DNA from: Alloscardovia theropitheci
GTDB lineage: Bacteria; Actinomycetota; Actinomycetes; Actinomycetales; Bifidobacteriaceae
Assembly (NCBI RefSeq): GCF_004332295.1
Contig: NZ_RXLP01000004.1
Location: 124,001-188,000 of the forward strand
Length of the DNA: 64,000 nt
Reading direction: 5' to 3'
Shown here: piece by piece, positions 28,966-39,187 of the stretch
Numbering within the stretch: position 1 is the stretch's first letter
Layout of the letters: every line of letters begins with the position of its first letter
Notes under the pieces: generated by a model
The model's input: the letters and a program-made list of their open reading frames with translations, nothing else
Told to the model about the DNA's origin: nothing
Databases searched by the model: none
Translations under genes and position numbers: made by a program

Positions 28966-28988
28966 CTGAAAGTTTTACTCTGAAAATC

Positions 28989-29666
28989 TTAGCCCTCATC
29001 AAATTCTTCGGCAGTAAAAACATCATATTGCGCTTGCTTAATCAAATCAGACGAATGTCCTTTACGACCAGCTGCAGACCATAAGCGCCTTAGCCGTACC
29101 TGTTTATCAAGCCCACGGGTGCGACGTGCTACATATTCCACAAGAGCGTATGCCGATTCTATGAAAGCTCCATCTTCTCTAGCATCGTCAACAGCTTTGC
29201 GTGCGATATGTGTCTCCACACCTTTACGTCTCAGCTCTTGGTATGTACCAATCTCCCCCATGCGCCGAGAAAGACAGTATCGCACAGCACTCTTTGCGTA
29301 TGCCTCGTCATCAAGTATTCCTAGTGCAAGGAGCCTATTAATAACAACGTCTATGACATCATCATTAAAATCTTTTGTCTGTAGCCTCTCGCGAAGAGCT
29401 CCAGATGAACGCGCTGATGCATCTAAGAGACGTAAAGCAGACTCTTGACAGCGATTCTCCTCATCGCTACGGCGAAGTGAACCTTGTATACTATCAGGCG
29501 ATGATATTGCTTCTTTTAATACATTTACGTCGCCGCTTGTATCTTCTACGTCTGTCGGATGGACAAGCTCATTAGTATGTCGATGAGCTTGCCCAATATC
29601 ATTACTTGTCTCGTCAATAATAGGCAAAGGTCGATTTCGCAAGAAATCGTCAGCAGATATGACCAT
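28989..29666 (-). CDS. recX: RecA regulator RecX
   Basis: Inhibits RecA filament growth and ATP hydrolysis. The 225-residue protein has a variable, polar N-terminus (residues 1-75), then RecX three-helix repeats: ESALRLLDASARSSGALRER, INRLLALGILDDEAYAKSAV and MGEIGTYQELRRKGVETHI, ending in RKGHSSDLIKQAQYDV. It begins four bases after the recA stop, on the same strand, so the pair is one operon, as in most actinobacteria, and shares SOS control. Confidence 0.93.
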   Translation of the reverse strand: MVISADDFLRNRPLPIIDETSNDIGQAHRHTNELVHPTDVEDTSGDVNVLKEAISSPDSIQGSLRRSDEENRCQESALRLLDASARSSGALRERLQTKDFNDDVIDVVINRLLALGILDDEAYAKSAVRYCLSRRMGEIGTYQELRRKGVETHIARKAVDDAREDGAFIESAYALVEYVARRTRGLDKQVRLRRLWSAAGRKGHSSDLIKQAQYDVFTAEEFDEG

Positions 29667-29670
29667 TCAT

Positions 29671-30756
29671 CTATGCTTCCTGAACGGAATCATCTGTTGT
29701 TAATTGCGTTTCTTGTCCCTCACCGTCAACTGGTTTCGGGATAAGACCATATTCCATTTTGACACGGTTTTCGATTTCCTTCGTAAGCTGCGGATTATCA
29801 ATCAAGAATTGGCGTACCTTTTCACGACCTTGGCCAAGTTGATCACCATCATAGGTAAACCATGATCCAGACTTCTTAACTACACCTACTTGAAGTCCCA
29901 TATCAATAACAGAGCCTTCTCGTGACACTCCTTCACCATAGAGAATGTCAAATTCAGCTGACTTAAATGGTGGAGCCATTTTGTTCTTGACTACTTTAAC
30001 GCGAGTACGATTTCCAACCGCCTCATCGCCATTTTTCAATGTTTGTACGCGTCTGATATCCATGCGTACTGATGCATAAAACTTCAGCGCTTTACCACCT
30101 GTGGTTGTCTCAGGATTACCAAAGAAGACGCCAATCTTCTCACGAAGCTGGTTAATGAAGATAGCCGTTGTATTTGCCTGGTTGAGCGCACCAGTCATTT
30201 TGCGTAATGCCTGACTCATCAAGCGCGCTTGCAAGCCGACATGACTGTCGCCCATTTCACCTTCAATTTCTGCCTTTGGAACCAAAGCAGCTACCGAGTC
30301 GATGACGATAATGTCAAGAGCACCAGAACGAATAAGCATATCCGCAATTTCTAGAGCTTGTTCACCATTATCTGGCTGAGAAACGATAAGTGAATCAGTA
30401 TCCACGCCCAGATGTCGCGCATATTCCGGATCCAACGCATGCTCTGCATCAATAAAAGCTGCAACTCCGCCCTTGCGCTGAGCACTTGCCACAGCTTGTA
30501 ATGCAATAGTTGTCTTACCAGAAGACTCAGGTCCATAAATTTCTACGATACGACCGCGTGGCAATCCACCAATTCCAAGAGCCATATCAAGTGCCAATGA
30601 ACCGGTAGGAATGACTTCAACATTTTCAATCGGCTTATCACCCAATCGCATTGCTGAGCCTTTGCCAAAATTCTTTTCCACCTGTGCCAAAGCAGTATCC
30701 AGTGCCTCTTGGCGCCTATCTTTTGTAGTGGCTGCATCTTTCTTTGCAGTTGCCAT
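29671..30756 (-). CDS. recA: Recombinase RecA
   Basis: Forms nucleoprotein filaments for strand exchange and stimulates LexA self-cleavage. The 361-residue sequence is textbook: Walker [46 protein letters not shown] (Walker B), loop L1/L2 region [20 protein letters not shown] and [16 protein letters not shown]. The C-terminus is acidic, as usual. AAGGAG precedes the ATG (start 30756). A perfect LexA box sits 107-122 bases upstream of the start codon. Confidence 0.98.
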   Translation of the reverse strand: MATAKKDAATTKDRRQEALDTALAQVEKNFGKGSAMRLGDKPIENVEVIPTGSLALDMALGIGGLPRGRIVEIYGPESSGKTTIALQAVASAQRKGGVAAFIDAEHALDPEYARHLGVDTDSLIVSQPDNGEQALEIADMLIRSGALDIIVIDSVAALVPKAEIEGEMGDSHVGLQARLMSQALRKMTGALNQANTTAIFINQLREKIGVFFGNPETTTGGKALKFYASVRMDIRRVQTLKNGDEAVGNRTRVKVVKNKMAPPFKSAEFDILYGEGVSREGSVIDMGLQVGVVKKSGSWFTYDGDQLGQGREKVRQFLIDNPQLTKEIENRVKMEYGLIPKPVDGEGQETQLTTDDSVQEA

Positions 30757-30862
30757 AACTACTCCTTAAATATGAAGAATAGCTTCACAGTAGCTCAATA
30801 CTGCTGAGGTATTCAAGCTTTAAAAATGTTGTTTACTAATGTGAATAACTATATCACCACAA

Positions 30863-30878
30863 TCGAACATTTGTTCGA
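30863..30878. promoter_or_regulatory. LexA (SOS) box of recA
   Basis: TCGAACATTTGTTCGA is a perfect palindromic match to the Gram-positive/actinobacterial LexA operator (CGAAC-N4-GTTCG). Found upstream of recA and just 35 bases from the end of the DUF3046 gene, so recA-recX is expected to be SOS-induced. Confidence 0.92.
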
Positions 30879-30912
30879 ATACGCGCCGATATTCTAAAAA
30901 GTACGAATATAC

Positions 30913-31152
30913 TTATTGAGCTGGCATAGGCGGTGCATTATGATCACTTCCCCAACGTTGCGGATCTGGAATATCCATCTGATCACACAGCACATTCCAC
31001 ACAACCCGTGGTTCAATACCTTGAGATAAAGCTTCTTCTACGGTTTTATTATCCAACTTATCGAGCGCTTGATCGTGCGCAAGAGAACGTCCATAGCTTC
31101 GACCAAAAACCTCATCTAATAATTGCCAAAATTCGCGCTCTCGCATAGACAT
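30913..31152 (-). CDS. DUF3046 protein
   Basis: A 79-residue protein that matches actinobacterial DUF3046: MREREFWQLLDEVFG at the start, the middle RSLAHDQALDKLDNKTVEEAL and the end WNVLCDQMDIPDPQRWG. Function unknown; in many actinobacteria it lies directly upstream of recA, as here. Two ATGs (31152 and 31146) are possible. The only ribosome site, GTGAGG, lies inside the 3' arm of a terminator-like hairpin (31159-31199), so translation and termination may interact. Confidence 0.9.
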   Translation of the reverse strand: MSMREREFWQLLDEVFGRSYGRSLAHDQALDKLDNKTVEEALSQGIEPRVVWNVLCDQMDIPDPQRWGSDHNAPPMPAQ

Positions 31153-31199
31153 AAGAAAACCTCACTCACAATAGGACTTCCCCTATCATAGAGTGAGGT
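31153..31199 (-). terminator. Terminator-like hairpin that covers the DUF3046 ribosome site
   Basis: On the minus strand ACCTCACTC pairs with GAGTGAGGT (31159-31167 with 31191-31199), with an inner ATAGG/CCTAT stem, followed by TTTTCTT and then the DUF3046 ATG. It is a good intrinsic terminator for clgR, yet its 3' arm supplies the DUF3046 ribosome site. Confidence 0.8.
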
Positions 31200-31282
31200 A
31201 TATTCTAAAATGTTTTATACGCTACAAGCAATTATCCCAAAAGACATATCCTTATGAGTAATTGCCTTGGATTACATTGCAT

Positions 31283-31813
31283 TTAGCGCATTCCCGCTTC
31301 TTCATATTCTCGAACTCGTTCGGAAACCATAATAAGCATTTCTGAAAGCTTCACATCAAGCGCATCAGTAATAGAAGCTAAGAGCTCTGAGCTTGCTTCC
31401 TTTTGTCCACGCTCTACTTCAGACAGATACCCCAAAGAGACACCCGCTTTTTGGCTAACCTCTCGTAAGGTCTTATGATCTCGTGTCCTGAGCGAACGAA
31501 GTACATTACCTTGCACCTTACGCAAAGAGAAGGTATCGGCATCCATCGATTCACGCCTGCTTGTCTTATTCTCTGTCTTAATTTGTATATCCTCGATTTC
31601 GGAATTCACCCACATCCTATTACGTGCAGCTTCACGTTCATTCTTCTCAGCACGAGCTTTCTGAGCACGCATTACCTGCTGCTGTGCAAATGCAACTGCA
31701 CGAAGCTGAGCAGGAGTGAGATTACGCATCATCGCCTGCTTGCTTGCAGCTCGCTTCATCTCTTCTACTGTTGGTGTCTTCTGTTCATGGGTTTGTACAG
31801 CTGTAGAAATCAT
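31283..31813 (-). CDS. clgR: XRE-family regulator, ClgR-like
   Basis: A 176-residue DNA-binding protein. A Cro/C1-type helix-turn-helix is at about 100-155 ([20 protein letters not shown], then [20 protein letters not shown]), the signature of ClgR, which activates clpP/clpC protease genes in actinobacteria. The N-terminal ~85 residues are charged and unusual for the family, which normally has about 90-110 residues; the true start could be internal, for example the Met before [12 protein letters not shown]. The synteny recA-recX-DUF3046-clgR-cinA-pgsA-ftsK is the actinobacterial one and supports the call. Confidence 0.88.
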   Translation of the reverse strand: MISTAVQTHEQKTPTVEEMKRAASKQAMMRNLTPAQLRAVAFAQQQVMRAQKARAEKNEREAARNRMWVNSEIEDIQIKTENKTSRRESMDADTFSLRKVQGNVLRSLRTRDHKTLREVSQKAGVSLGYLSEVERGQKEASSELLASITDALDVKLSEMLIMVSERVREYEEAGMR

Positions 31814-32004
31814 CTTGCCTCTTTTCTGTAATTACTTGAGTCAACATCACTCAACTTCTGTTTATTCCCAATTTCTTTAAATGTGATACAGCCCACATTT
31901 ACTGTCGTATAAAAAAACATCAGAAGATCTTAATGCGCTTTTACAGAGCTATATATCAATGTGAGAATCTTATTGGCTATTACTTCGTTATTAAAATCGA
32001 TTTA

Positions 32005-32556
32005 TTAGTTTTCTGTGCACATATCAAGAGCAAGCTCAATTGCTGCGCAGACGGACTTATACCTAATTAATTCTCTGTCTCCTGTAAAAAGATACCTACG
32101 AGATAAAACCTCTCCACGTGTTACAGCACAGCCTATGTAAACAGTTCCAGCTGGAATATTTCCGTCAGGGCCAGGACCCGCCACACCTGTTGTAGATAGA
32201 GCAATGCCATCACATGCAAAGAGCTCAAGTGCACCAGTTGCCATATGTTCAGCCGTGTAAGAATTAACCGGTCCATGAGCATCTAACCACGTCGAATCCA
32301 CCCCAAGAATGCTAGCTTTGGTATCAACCGCATACGTATTTATGCTACCTCTATACGTCGCTGATGCTCCCGGAATTCTTACAAAAGCATCTGCAAGAAG
32401 ACCACCTGTAAGAGACTCGGCACAACAAATTTTCCTATTCATCGTGCTGCATACTTCAAGCAAGCGTCGAGAAAGTTCATCCTGCTTACTTAACAGAGAA
32501 CTTCGGCTTTGTTCGTCATCCGAAGCATTAAATTGATCCATGATTCCACTTTTCAT
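32005..32556 (-). CDS. cinA: CinA C-terminal-domain protein (nicotinamide-nucleotide amidase PncC)
   Basis: Recycles NMN to nicotinate mononucleotide in family members with known activity. The 183-residue protein consists of just the C-terminal CinA domain, with CCAESLTGGLLADAFVRIPG, AYRGSINTYAV-like YRGSINTYAVDTKASILGV, and ALSTTGVAGPGPDGNIPAGT, the conserved substrate site. The first ~35 residues are Ser-rich and variable. Starts at ATG 32556 or the internal ATG 32541. Lies in the pgsA-cinA-clgR order typical for the region. Its label competence-damage protein is historical. Confidence 0.92.
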   Translation of the reverse strand: MKSGIMDQFNASDDEQSRSSLLSKQDELSRRLLEVCSTMNRKICCAESLTGGLLADAFVRIPGASATYRGSINTYAVDTKASILGVDSTWLDAHGPVNSYTAEHMATGALELFACDGIALSTTGVAGPGPDGNIPAGTVYIGCAVTRGEVLSRRYLFTGDRELIRYKSVCAAIELALDMCTEN

Positions 32557-32709
32557 AAATATTCTCGAGCAATTTTATTCTGACAAATACCGAGCTTTTT
32601 TGGGCAGTCTTTCGAATGCCGAGGATGAAGCAGATTTATTGAGCATTCTTGAAGACTATATGTTTCATCTCACCCTATAGATTCTTCACATGAAGATTCG
32701 GCAGAAGAA

Positions 32710-33372
32710 TTATTCCTTATCTTCCACAGAATTAGATGTTTTAGAAGAAGATACTCCCGAAGTAGGCGCATTAGCAAATGTATTAATGAGATATTCCCCA
32801 CCCGAGTATAGGCAGAAGAAAAGCGCTAGAAGAATAATAAAGACAGAAATTCCGGCATAAATAGTCCATCCACGAGAGGTAGTTCCTCCTGTGAATGTCC
32901 ATATTGGCAAAAGAATCATTCCTATACCGATGCACTGAGTAAGCGTCTTCAACTTTCCAGTATTAGAAGCAGCAATAACTTTCCCACCCGTATCAATGAC
33001 AAAGAAACGCATTACAGTAATACCAATCTCGCGCACTAGGAACAAGATAGTAACAATCCACCATACTTCATTATTAATAGACAGAACAATCAATGCACCG
33101 CAAATAAGCAATTTATCTGCTATCGGATCCATCAATTTACCTAGTTCAGTAACTTGATTGTATTTTCGCGCCAAGTAACCATCTAATTTATCGGTAGAAG
33201 CAGCAACGATAAAGAGTACCGCCGCAATCCATCGATACGTGACATTTGCAGTCCCCGCATACCCCGCATTTGCTGCAAAATACAAGAATGCAACCATCAT
33301 AATGATGCGAATATATGTCACAATATTCGGAGCGCTATTCCATCCATCAAATAAAGATTTTTTATCTGTCAT
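32710..33372 (-). CDS. pgsA: CDP-diacylglycerol--glycerol-3-phosphate 3-phosphatidyltransferase
   Basis: Makes phosphatidylglycerol phosphate in the membrane. The 220-residue protein carries the CDP-alcohol phosphotransferase motif (DKLDGYLARKYNQVTELGK then LMDPIADKLL: D-x2-DG-x2-AR-x8-G-x3-D-x3-D) at about 60-90 and six hydrophobic helices across the protein. A short charged, Ser/Thr-rich tail closes it. AAGGAC stands before the ATG. Together with ftsK it forms the usual ftsK-pgsA-cinA-clgR gene order. PgsA is more likely than Pis or CdsA relatives because of its order and size. Confidence 0.92.
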   Translation of the reverse strand: MTDKKSLFDGWNSAPNIVTYIRIIMMVAFLYFAANAGYAGTANVTYRWIAAVLFIVAASTDKLDGYLARKYNQVTELGKLMDPIADKLLICGALIVLSINNEVWWIVTILFLVREIGITVMRFFVIDTGGKVIAASNTGKLKTLTQCIGIGMILLPIWTFTGGTTSRGWTIYAGISVFIILLALFFCLYSGGEYLINTFANAPTSGVSSSKTSNSVEDKE

Positions 33373-33424
33373 ATCTTTGTCCTTATCGCCTTTACATTTC
33401 TTAATATTACAGGCACAGACATAT

Positions 33425-36283
33425 CTAGTACATATTGCCGTCAGCTTGGTCTGACTCAGCTATGCTAGAATCACATTCACCTTGAGCACTAGGAATACTG
33501 GAAGCATCTCCCCTGATAAAAGCTAAAACATCATTGAGCTGACTTGGCTGGACTAAAACTTCTCGCGCTTTAGACCCCTCAGAAGGTCCAACGACTCCAC
33601 GAGATTCCAGTAAGTCCATCAGACGGCCAGCTTTAGCAAAACCAATTCGTAATTTACGCTGAAGCATTGATGTTGATCCAAATTGCGCACCGACTACTAA
33701 CTCTGCAGCTTGAAGCAGTTCGTCCATATCATCGCCAATTTCCGCATCAATTGCTTGCTTTGTATCCTGCTGAGCAGCCATTTGCTCTATATCTTGACGA
33801 TATTGAGGCTTACGCTGAGTCTTTACAAAATCAACCGCAGCTCGAATTTCAGATTCCGAAACCCACGCTCCTTGGACACGGATAGGCTTTGGCTTGCCCA
33901 TTGGCAAGAACAAAGCATCGCCCTGTCCGATAAGAGCTTCAGCACCGACAGAATCCAAAATAACTCGGGAATCTGTGGCAGAGGACGTAGCGAAAGCTAA
34001 TCGTGATGGAACGTTTGACTTAATCAAACCGGTAACAACGTCAACTGATGGACGCTGGGTAGCAAGAACAAGATGAATTCCAGCTGCACGAGCAAGCTGC
34101 GTAATGCGCTGAATAGAACTTTCGACATCGTTCTTAGCAACCATCATCAAATCTGCCATCTCATCGACAACCACGAGCAGATAAGGATATGGAGCGACTT
34201 TGCGGTTCGAGCCAGCAGGAGCATGGACTTTTCCAGCCCGCACAGCTTCGTTAAAATCCTTCACATGACGGAATCCAAAGAATTGCAGATCGTCGTACCT
34301 CGCATCCATTTCCTTAACAACCCATTCCAATGCCTGAGCCGCGCGTTTAGGGTCTGTAATAATCGGTGTTAAAAGATGTGGAATACCAGCGTATGCAGTT
34401 AATTCCACACGCTTTGGATCCACCATAATCATACGAACTTGCTCAGGTGTAGCTCGCATAACAATAGACGTGAGCATCGAATTAATGAAACTAGACTTAC
34501 CCGAACCAGTTGCACCAGCTACAAGCAAATGAGGCATAGCTGTAAGATTTGCAGTTACGAAGTTTCCTTCCACATCTTTTCCTAGACCAACTGTCATTGG
34601 ATTAGGATCATTCATGGCTTGAGAGGATCGTAAAACATCACCGAGATGGACGATTTCGCGATCTATATTCGGGATTTCAATACCGATAGCGCTCTTGCCA
34701 GGAATTGGAGAAAGAATACGTACATCAGAGCTAGCAACTGCGTATGCGATATTCCTTTGTAGATTTGTAACTTTTTCTACCTTAACGCCTGGGCCGAGTT
34801 CAACTTCGTACTGAGTTACTGAAGGACCTCGCAAGAATCCAACAACATCCGCATCGACGCCAAATTCTTGGAAAGTCGCTCGAAGTGCTTGAATAACTCT
34901 CTCATTTGCTTCAGTTCGTACAGCATGAGGTTTACCTTTAACAAGAACGTCAAGACTTGGCTTGTGATACTGAGCAATATCATTATCCGCTAAAGAATTA
35001 TCTTCGTCGTTTTCATTAGCTCCATCAGCGTTTTGAATATTCTCAGGATTCTGCGAATCGCCTGAGTCAGCGGTTTTGCCACTTATATCGTGCGTACCGC
35101 TCGCATTTTCAGACGTGTCGTTATAAGAATCTGCATTCCCCTGATGTGAAAGAGCTGAGGTTGAAGCAATTTCCTCTGCACCAACCAATGGCATCGCGAT
35201 AGTCGCATCTTCCGAGGAATCTTGAGAAGCACGTGAATCGTATGTATCTGAAGGATTATTTCGGACATTATTATGCAATGCGGTTGTTCGACCAACATCA
35301 GGAGTTTGCTGGCTCATCTCATTGCCATAGATAGGAGTAGCACTCGTAGACTGGCGATGTGACATGGTATCGTCTTGCACTCGAACAGCATTCTGGAAGG
35401 CATTATCGCCTTCGTATTCATCAAGTGATGTGTCTGTCTCCTGATGACGAATTCGATTGAAAATTTTCTTCCACCACGGCAAACTCTGATGATCTTCGCT
35501 ATCCGTTCCATCATGAGCAGGAACACCGTCAGCGAATACCAAAGAATCATTGGGTCCGACGCCTTCTCCAGCATCTTCGTTTTCACGACCAGCTTGATTA
35601 AGACCCAAAAGTCGCGGAATTTCAGCAATATGAATTTGTGTAATCATTAATACTGCAAAAATCGCGATAAAAACAAATATAACCACGGCAAACGGTGTTG
35701 ATAATCCCCATGCTAAAGGCGAACCAACAGCATGCCCTAGCAACCCGCCGGCACTACGAATCGTTGCCCAGTCAAAACGTTTCATACTTGATGCTCGGAA
35801 TATATCAGCGATTGAGCATATAGTCCATACCAAAAGAACCCAACCTGATACGACTCGCGTATTCTCGGATTCTAGATTCGAATTACGTATCAGTCTAAAA
35901 GCAACGAAGAGCAACACGACTGGCAATATCACACTCATTATTCCAAACATGCCAGCTGCAATCATATGCAAAAATTGCCCGAGGACACCATCCACACGGA
36001 ACCATTCGGAAGCAATCAGCAAAATACTCATAATGATAAGTAAGAAGCACCACGCGTCAAGACGAGAATCACTATCTTCACTACTGGAGCCAAAAATATC
36101 ACGGATAAGCTGAGCAAATACACGTGGAATGAATAAGAGTGCTTTTACCCACCAAGCTTCTGGCTCACGGTACTCTTGAGCATCACGCTGCGTATCTTTC
36201 TTACGCGGTGACGCCGTTGCTGATGCTGAGCGAGTCGTTTTACCGTCTCGCGGACTTTTTGATGATGAAGTTGGTCGTGCCAT
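33425..36283 (-). CDS. ftsK: DNA translocase FtsK/SpoIIIE
   Basis: Pumps chromosome DNA through the closing septum. From ATG 36283 the protein is 952 residues. Four or five membrane helices span about 60-215 ([20 protein letters not shown] and later [14 protein letters not shown]). A long Asp/Ser/Asn-rich disordered linker runs about 225-445. The motor (about 450-860) has Walker [18 protein letters not shown] and Walker [15 protein letters not shown]. The C-terminal gamma winged helix starts [19 protein letters not shown]. The frame is open 32 codons further upstream, but [14 protein letters not shown] is the family-like start. No ribosome site precedes it; leaderless translation is possible. 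Confidence 0.93.
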   Translation of the reverse strand: MARPTSSSKSPRDGKTTRSASATASPRKKDTQRDAQEYREPEAWWVKALLFIPRVFAQLIRDIFGSSSEDSDSRLDAWCFLLIIMSILLIASEWFRVDGVLGQFLHMIAAGMFGIMSVILPVVLLFVAFRLIRNSNLESENTRVVSGWVLLVWTICSIADIFRASSMKRFDWATIRSAGGLLGHAVGSPLAWGLSTPFAVVIFVFIAIFAVLMITQIHIAEIPRLLGLNQAGRENEDAGEGVGPNDSLVFADGVPAHDGTDSEDHQSLPWWKKIFNRIRHQETDTSLDEYEGDNAFQNAVRVQDDTMSHRQSTSATPIYGNEMSQQTPDVGRTTALHNNVRNNPSDTYDSRASQDSSEDATIAMPLVGAEEIASTSALSHQGNADSYNDTSENASGTHDISGKTADSGDSQNPENIQNADGANENDEDNSLADNDIAQYHKPSLDVLVKGKPHAVRTEANERVIQALRATFQEFGVDADVVGFLRGPSVTQYEVELGPGVKVEKVTNLQRNIAYAVASSDVRILSPIPGKSAIGIEIPNIDREIVHLGDVLRSSQAMNDPNPMTVGLGKDVEGNFVTANLTAMPHLLVAGATGSGKSSFINSMLTSIVMRATPEQVRMIMVDPKRVELTAYAGIPHLLTPIITDPKRAAQALEWVVKEMDARYDDLQFFGFRHVKDFNEAVRAGKVHAPAGSNRKVAPYPYLLVVVDEMADLMMVAKNDVESSIQRITQLARAAGIHLVLATQRPSVDVVTGLIKSNVPSRLAFATSSATDSRVILDSVGAEALIGQGDALFLPMGKPKPIRVQGAWVSESEIRAAVDFVKTQRKPQYRQDIEQMAAQQDTKQAIDAEIGDDMDELLQAAELVVGAQFGSTSMLQRKLRIGFAKAGRLMDLLESRGVVGPSEGSKAREVLVQPSQLNDVLAFIRGDASSIPSAQGECDSSIAESDQADGNMY

Positions 36284-36534
36284 AACGATATATAGATTAG
36301 CGAAAAACAAAGACGGCGGCGTTAATATTTCCTTTTCTAACACCACTGCTACACATTGCCTAATTACGTGGTTATGCACGGGTGCTGTATGCAGAGCCGA
36401 GAACGGAATCTCATTTTCTTTAATCGGTGCCGAGATATGTATCTCAAGATTGTATACACAATTTTATGTCACAAAATGTTACCTAGCTATATCCGTATGT
36501 GCCCCAATTGTCCCTATTGCGTTGGGACATCATC

Positions 36535-37608
36535 TCATACATTTCCTAGGTGATGTTGAATATAGCTATCAATCTGAGTATCATGTGCATCAAATTCACC
36601 CGCATCAGCTCGTCGTACTACATCCATAGCATTTTCAACTAAAGAATCTGACGTAGCATCTAGCCAATGCACGCGCGGATCTCGGCCGAACCATCCCATC
36701 TGTTTTCGAGCAAGCCGTTTAGTCTTTTGCGAGATATCTGCGTAGGCTTCATCCGCAGTCATCTGCCCATCAAGAACTGAAAGGATCTGAGAGTACCCAA
36801 GAGCGCGTTCGGCAGTGACTGATAACTTTCCGCGTAAAGCTCTGACCTCATTTTCGAAACCCTGCTGCCTCATAAGTTGAGTGCGTTTGTCAATCTTTGC
36901 ATCCAATACTTCACGATCTAAGTCCAAGCCAATTTGCACCGTCGGGATAACATATGAATATCTTGGAAGACTCGCAGAAAAAGGTCGGCCAGTTAGTTCT
37001 ATTACTTCCAATGCGCGGATAGTTCGTCTAATATTTCGTTCATCCATACGTTGCGCAGCTTGCGGATCTTTCTCTTGAAGCTCTGCAAACAAAGCATGCG
37101 GCCCAATGCGTTCTGCACGCTCTTCTACTCTCTTTCGAATCGTTTCATCCGTACCTGGGAAAGTTATATCATCGATAGCGGCTCTAGCATATAAACCTGA
37201 ACCGCCCACGAGAATTGGACGTGCTCCTCGACTATAAATATCGAAAATCGCGCGACGTGCTAATACCTGAAATTTTGCTACCGACATCTCATCACTTGGC
37301 TCAATAATATCTATCAAATGATGACGTACCTGAGATTGCTCATCAGAACTTGCTTTTGCCGTACCTATATCCATATGTTTATACATTTGATACGCATCAG
37401 CATTAACGATTTCACAGGCTTGTCCTGTCGCCTCTTCGAGTTTTTTCGCTAAGTTAATAGCGAGCGCGGTTTTGCCAGATGCGGTCGGACCGATAATCGA
37501 GATAGTTTTTACACGCTCTTTATCAGCATATAGTTCGGTGAGATAATCGGCAGAACTATCAATAGCCTGTATCATCTCTTCGTCTTCTGACATTTTAATG
37601 TCGGACAT
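36535..37608 (-). CDS. miaA: tRNA dimethylallyltransferase MiaA
   Basis: Transfers the isopentenyl group to A37 of tRNAs reading UNN codons. The 357-residue protein has P-loop [18 protein letters not shown] (about 40-57), [17 protein letters not shown] (substrate-binding Asp), [20 protein letters not shown] and [24 protein letters not shown] precedes the ATG at 37608, and the start overlaps the miaB stop by 14 bases, so the two tRNA-A37 modification genes are coupled. The C-terminus is ordinary for the family. Confidence 0.96.
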   Translation of the reverse strand: MSDIKMSEDEEMIQAIDSSADYLTELYADKERVKTISIIGPTASGKTALAINLAKKLEEATGQACEIVNADAYQMYKHMDIGTAKASSDEQSQVRHHLIDIIEPSDEMSVAKFQVLARRAIFDIYSRGARPILVGGSGLYARAAIDDITFPGTDETIRKRVEERAERIGPHALFAELQEKDPQAAQRMDERNIRRTIRALEVIELTGRPFSASLPRYSYVIPTVQIGLDLDREVLDAKIDKRTQLMRQQGFENEVRALRGKLSVTAERALGYSQILSVLDGQMTADEAYADISQKTKRLARKQMGWFGRDPRVHWLDATSDSLVENAMDVVRRADAGEFDAHDTQIDSYIQHHLGNV

Positions 37609-39145
37609 CGTATACGTCTCCTTGTTCGGGACGAGGATCGCAAATGAGATAGTGAGCAGCCGTATCCGTTACTGTGCATGTTACAAAATCACCAACACGT
37701 GGTTTTTCATATCCCTGTGGCACACTTACGTGAACTAAATTTCCGCCTTGATCACGTCCTGAGACTCTCTGAGTTTTATTATCTTTAAACCCCTTAGCTT
37801 CAGTAATCATTATTTCAACGTTCTTACCTCTTTGTTCCGCCATGATTTGCGTTGAAATTTCTTCTTGTAAAGCATGCAAACGTTCAAAGCGATCATGAGC
37901 AACTTCAGACGGTACTTGTTCCATTGTCGCGGCAGGAGTTCCTGGTCGTGGTGAGTATTCGAAAATAAATGCTGACGTGAAGCGAGCGCGACGCACTGCG
38001 TCCATGGTTGCTTGGAAATCTTCTTCTGTTTCTCCTGGGAAGCCAACGATGATATCAGTGGTGATTTGCGCATGTGGCATTGCCGCTCGAACGTTATCAA
38101 GTATGGCCATGAATTTTTCGATACGATAGCTTCGTCGCATAGCTCGAAGAATTTTGTCTGAGCCTGATTGCAGTGGCATATGTAATTGCGGCATAACGTT
38201 TGGCGTCTGTGCCATTGCATCAATCACGTCATCCGTAAAAGCAGCTGGATGAGGTGATGTGAAGCGTACACGCTCAAGTCCTTCAATCTGCCCGCAGGCA
38301 CGAAGTAACTTACTAAACGCATAACGATCCCCGGTGGAATATCCATAGGAGTTAACATTTTGACCGAGCAATGTTACTTCTTTAATTCCCCTTGAGACGC
38401 ATGATTCGATTTCTGCAAGCACATCACCTGGCCGTCTATCACGTTCTTTTCCGCGAACTGCTGGCACTATGCAGAATGTACATGTGTTATTACATCCCAC
38501 TGATATCGAGACCCATGCACTTACTTGTGATGAGCGTACGGTAGGTAGCTCACTTGGGAATTGACTTAGTTCGGTAGCAACTTCTACTTGCGAATGTTGA
38601 GTTTTCTGTGCTTCTTTAAGCAATGTGGTCAAAGAACCGATATTCTTTGTGCCAAATACCGCATCAACCCAAGGGGCCTTTTCCGTAATACGCTTACGAT
38701 CTTTTTGCGCCATACAACCGCCTACAGCAATTTGCATGTGTGGACGTTCCCGTTTGAGTTGTGCGTATTGGCCTAAAGTTCCGTACATACGTGATGTGGC
38801 ATTCTCGCGAACGGCACATGTATTTAGAACAATGAGATCTACATCATGAGCATCAATTTGCTCTTGAGTAGCTTTGATGTAGCCTTCATCCTCAAGCACT
38901 CCTGCTATACGTTCAGAATCGTGCGCATTCATCTGGCAGCCTAGCGTATGCACGTAGTACACAGGAGAAGACGGTAACTGTGCGTGAGCATCATGCATTT
39001 GAGAATTCTCAAAAATACCCTCATTCATCATAGAATGAGCATTCTGCGGCTTCACGCTTTCTAATACCACGTCGCCAAGTCTTTCCTGAGCAGTCATCAT
39101 CTCTTCATTCATAACTACTGATATTAGCGTAAAACGTTTCTTCAT
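37595..39145 (-). CDS. miaB: tRNA-2-methylthio-N6-dimethylallyladenosine synthase MiaB
   Basis: Radical-SAM enzyme that adds the methylthio group to i6A37 made by MiaA, encoded just downstream. MTTase N-domain cysteines are in [24 protein letters not shown] and VGGCMAQ. The radical-SAM cluster [11 protein letters not shown] (CxxxCxxC) and a C-terminal TRAM domain ([20 protein letters not shown]) follow. The family start is uncertain by up to about 15 residues: MKKRF at 39145 or MNEEM at 39112. Neither has a convincing ribosome site. An N-terminal extension of about 60 residues before [10 protein letters not shown] is variable in bifidobacteria. Confidence 0.94.
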   Translation of the reverse strand: MKKRFTLISVVMNEEMMTAQERLGDVVLESVKPQNAHSMMNEGIFENSQMHDAHAQLPSSPVYYVHTLGCQMNAHDSERIAGVLEDEGYIKATQEQIDAHDVDLIVLNTCAVRENATSRMYGTLGQYAQLKRERPHMQIAVGGCMAQKDRKRITEKAPWVDAVFGTKNIGSLTTLLKEAQKTQHSQVEVATELSQFPSELPTVRSSQVSAWVSISVGCNNTCTFCIVPAVRGKERDRRPGDVLAEIESCVSRGIKEVTLLGQNVNSYGYSTGDRYAFSKLLRACGQIEGLERVRFTSPHPAAFTDDVIDAMAQTPNVMPQLHMPLQSGSDKILRAMRRSYRIEKFMAILDNVRAAMPHAQITTDIIVGFPGETEEDFQATMDAVRRARFTSAFIFEYSPRPGTPAATMEQVPSEVAHDRFERLHALQEEISTQIMAEQRGKNVEIMITEAKGFKDNKTQRVSGRDQGGNLVHVSVPQGYEKPRVGDFVTCTVTDTAAHYLICDPRPEQGDVYDVRH

Positions 39146-39163
39146 TTGGTGCCACGAGTGTTC

Positions 39164-39169
39164 TATACT
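39164..39169 (+). promoter_or_regulatory. Candidate -10 box for the small alarmone synthetase gene
   Basis: TATACT lies 18 bases before the ATG at 39188. The -35 position (39141-39146) reads TTCATT with a 17-base spacer, as it also does upstream of parC. Confidence 0.35.
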
Positions 39170-39187
39170 GAACTATTAAGGAAATAA

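Noticed and set aside
36509-36530. Possible terminator TGTCCC/GGGACA after miaA
   Set aside because: Only six pairs with no T run; too weak to list.
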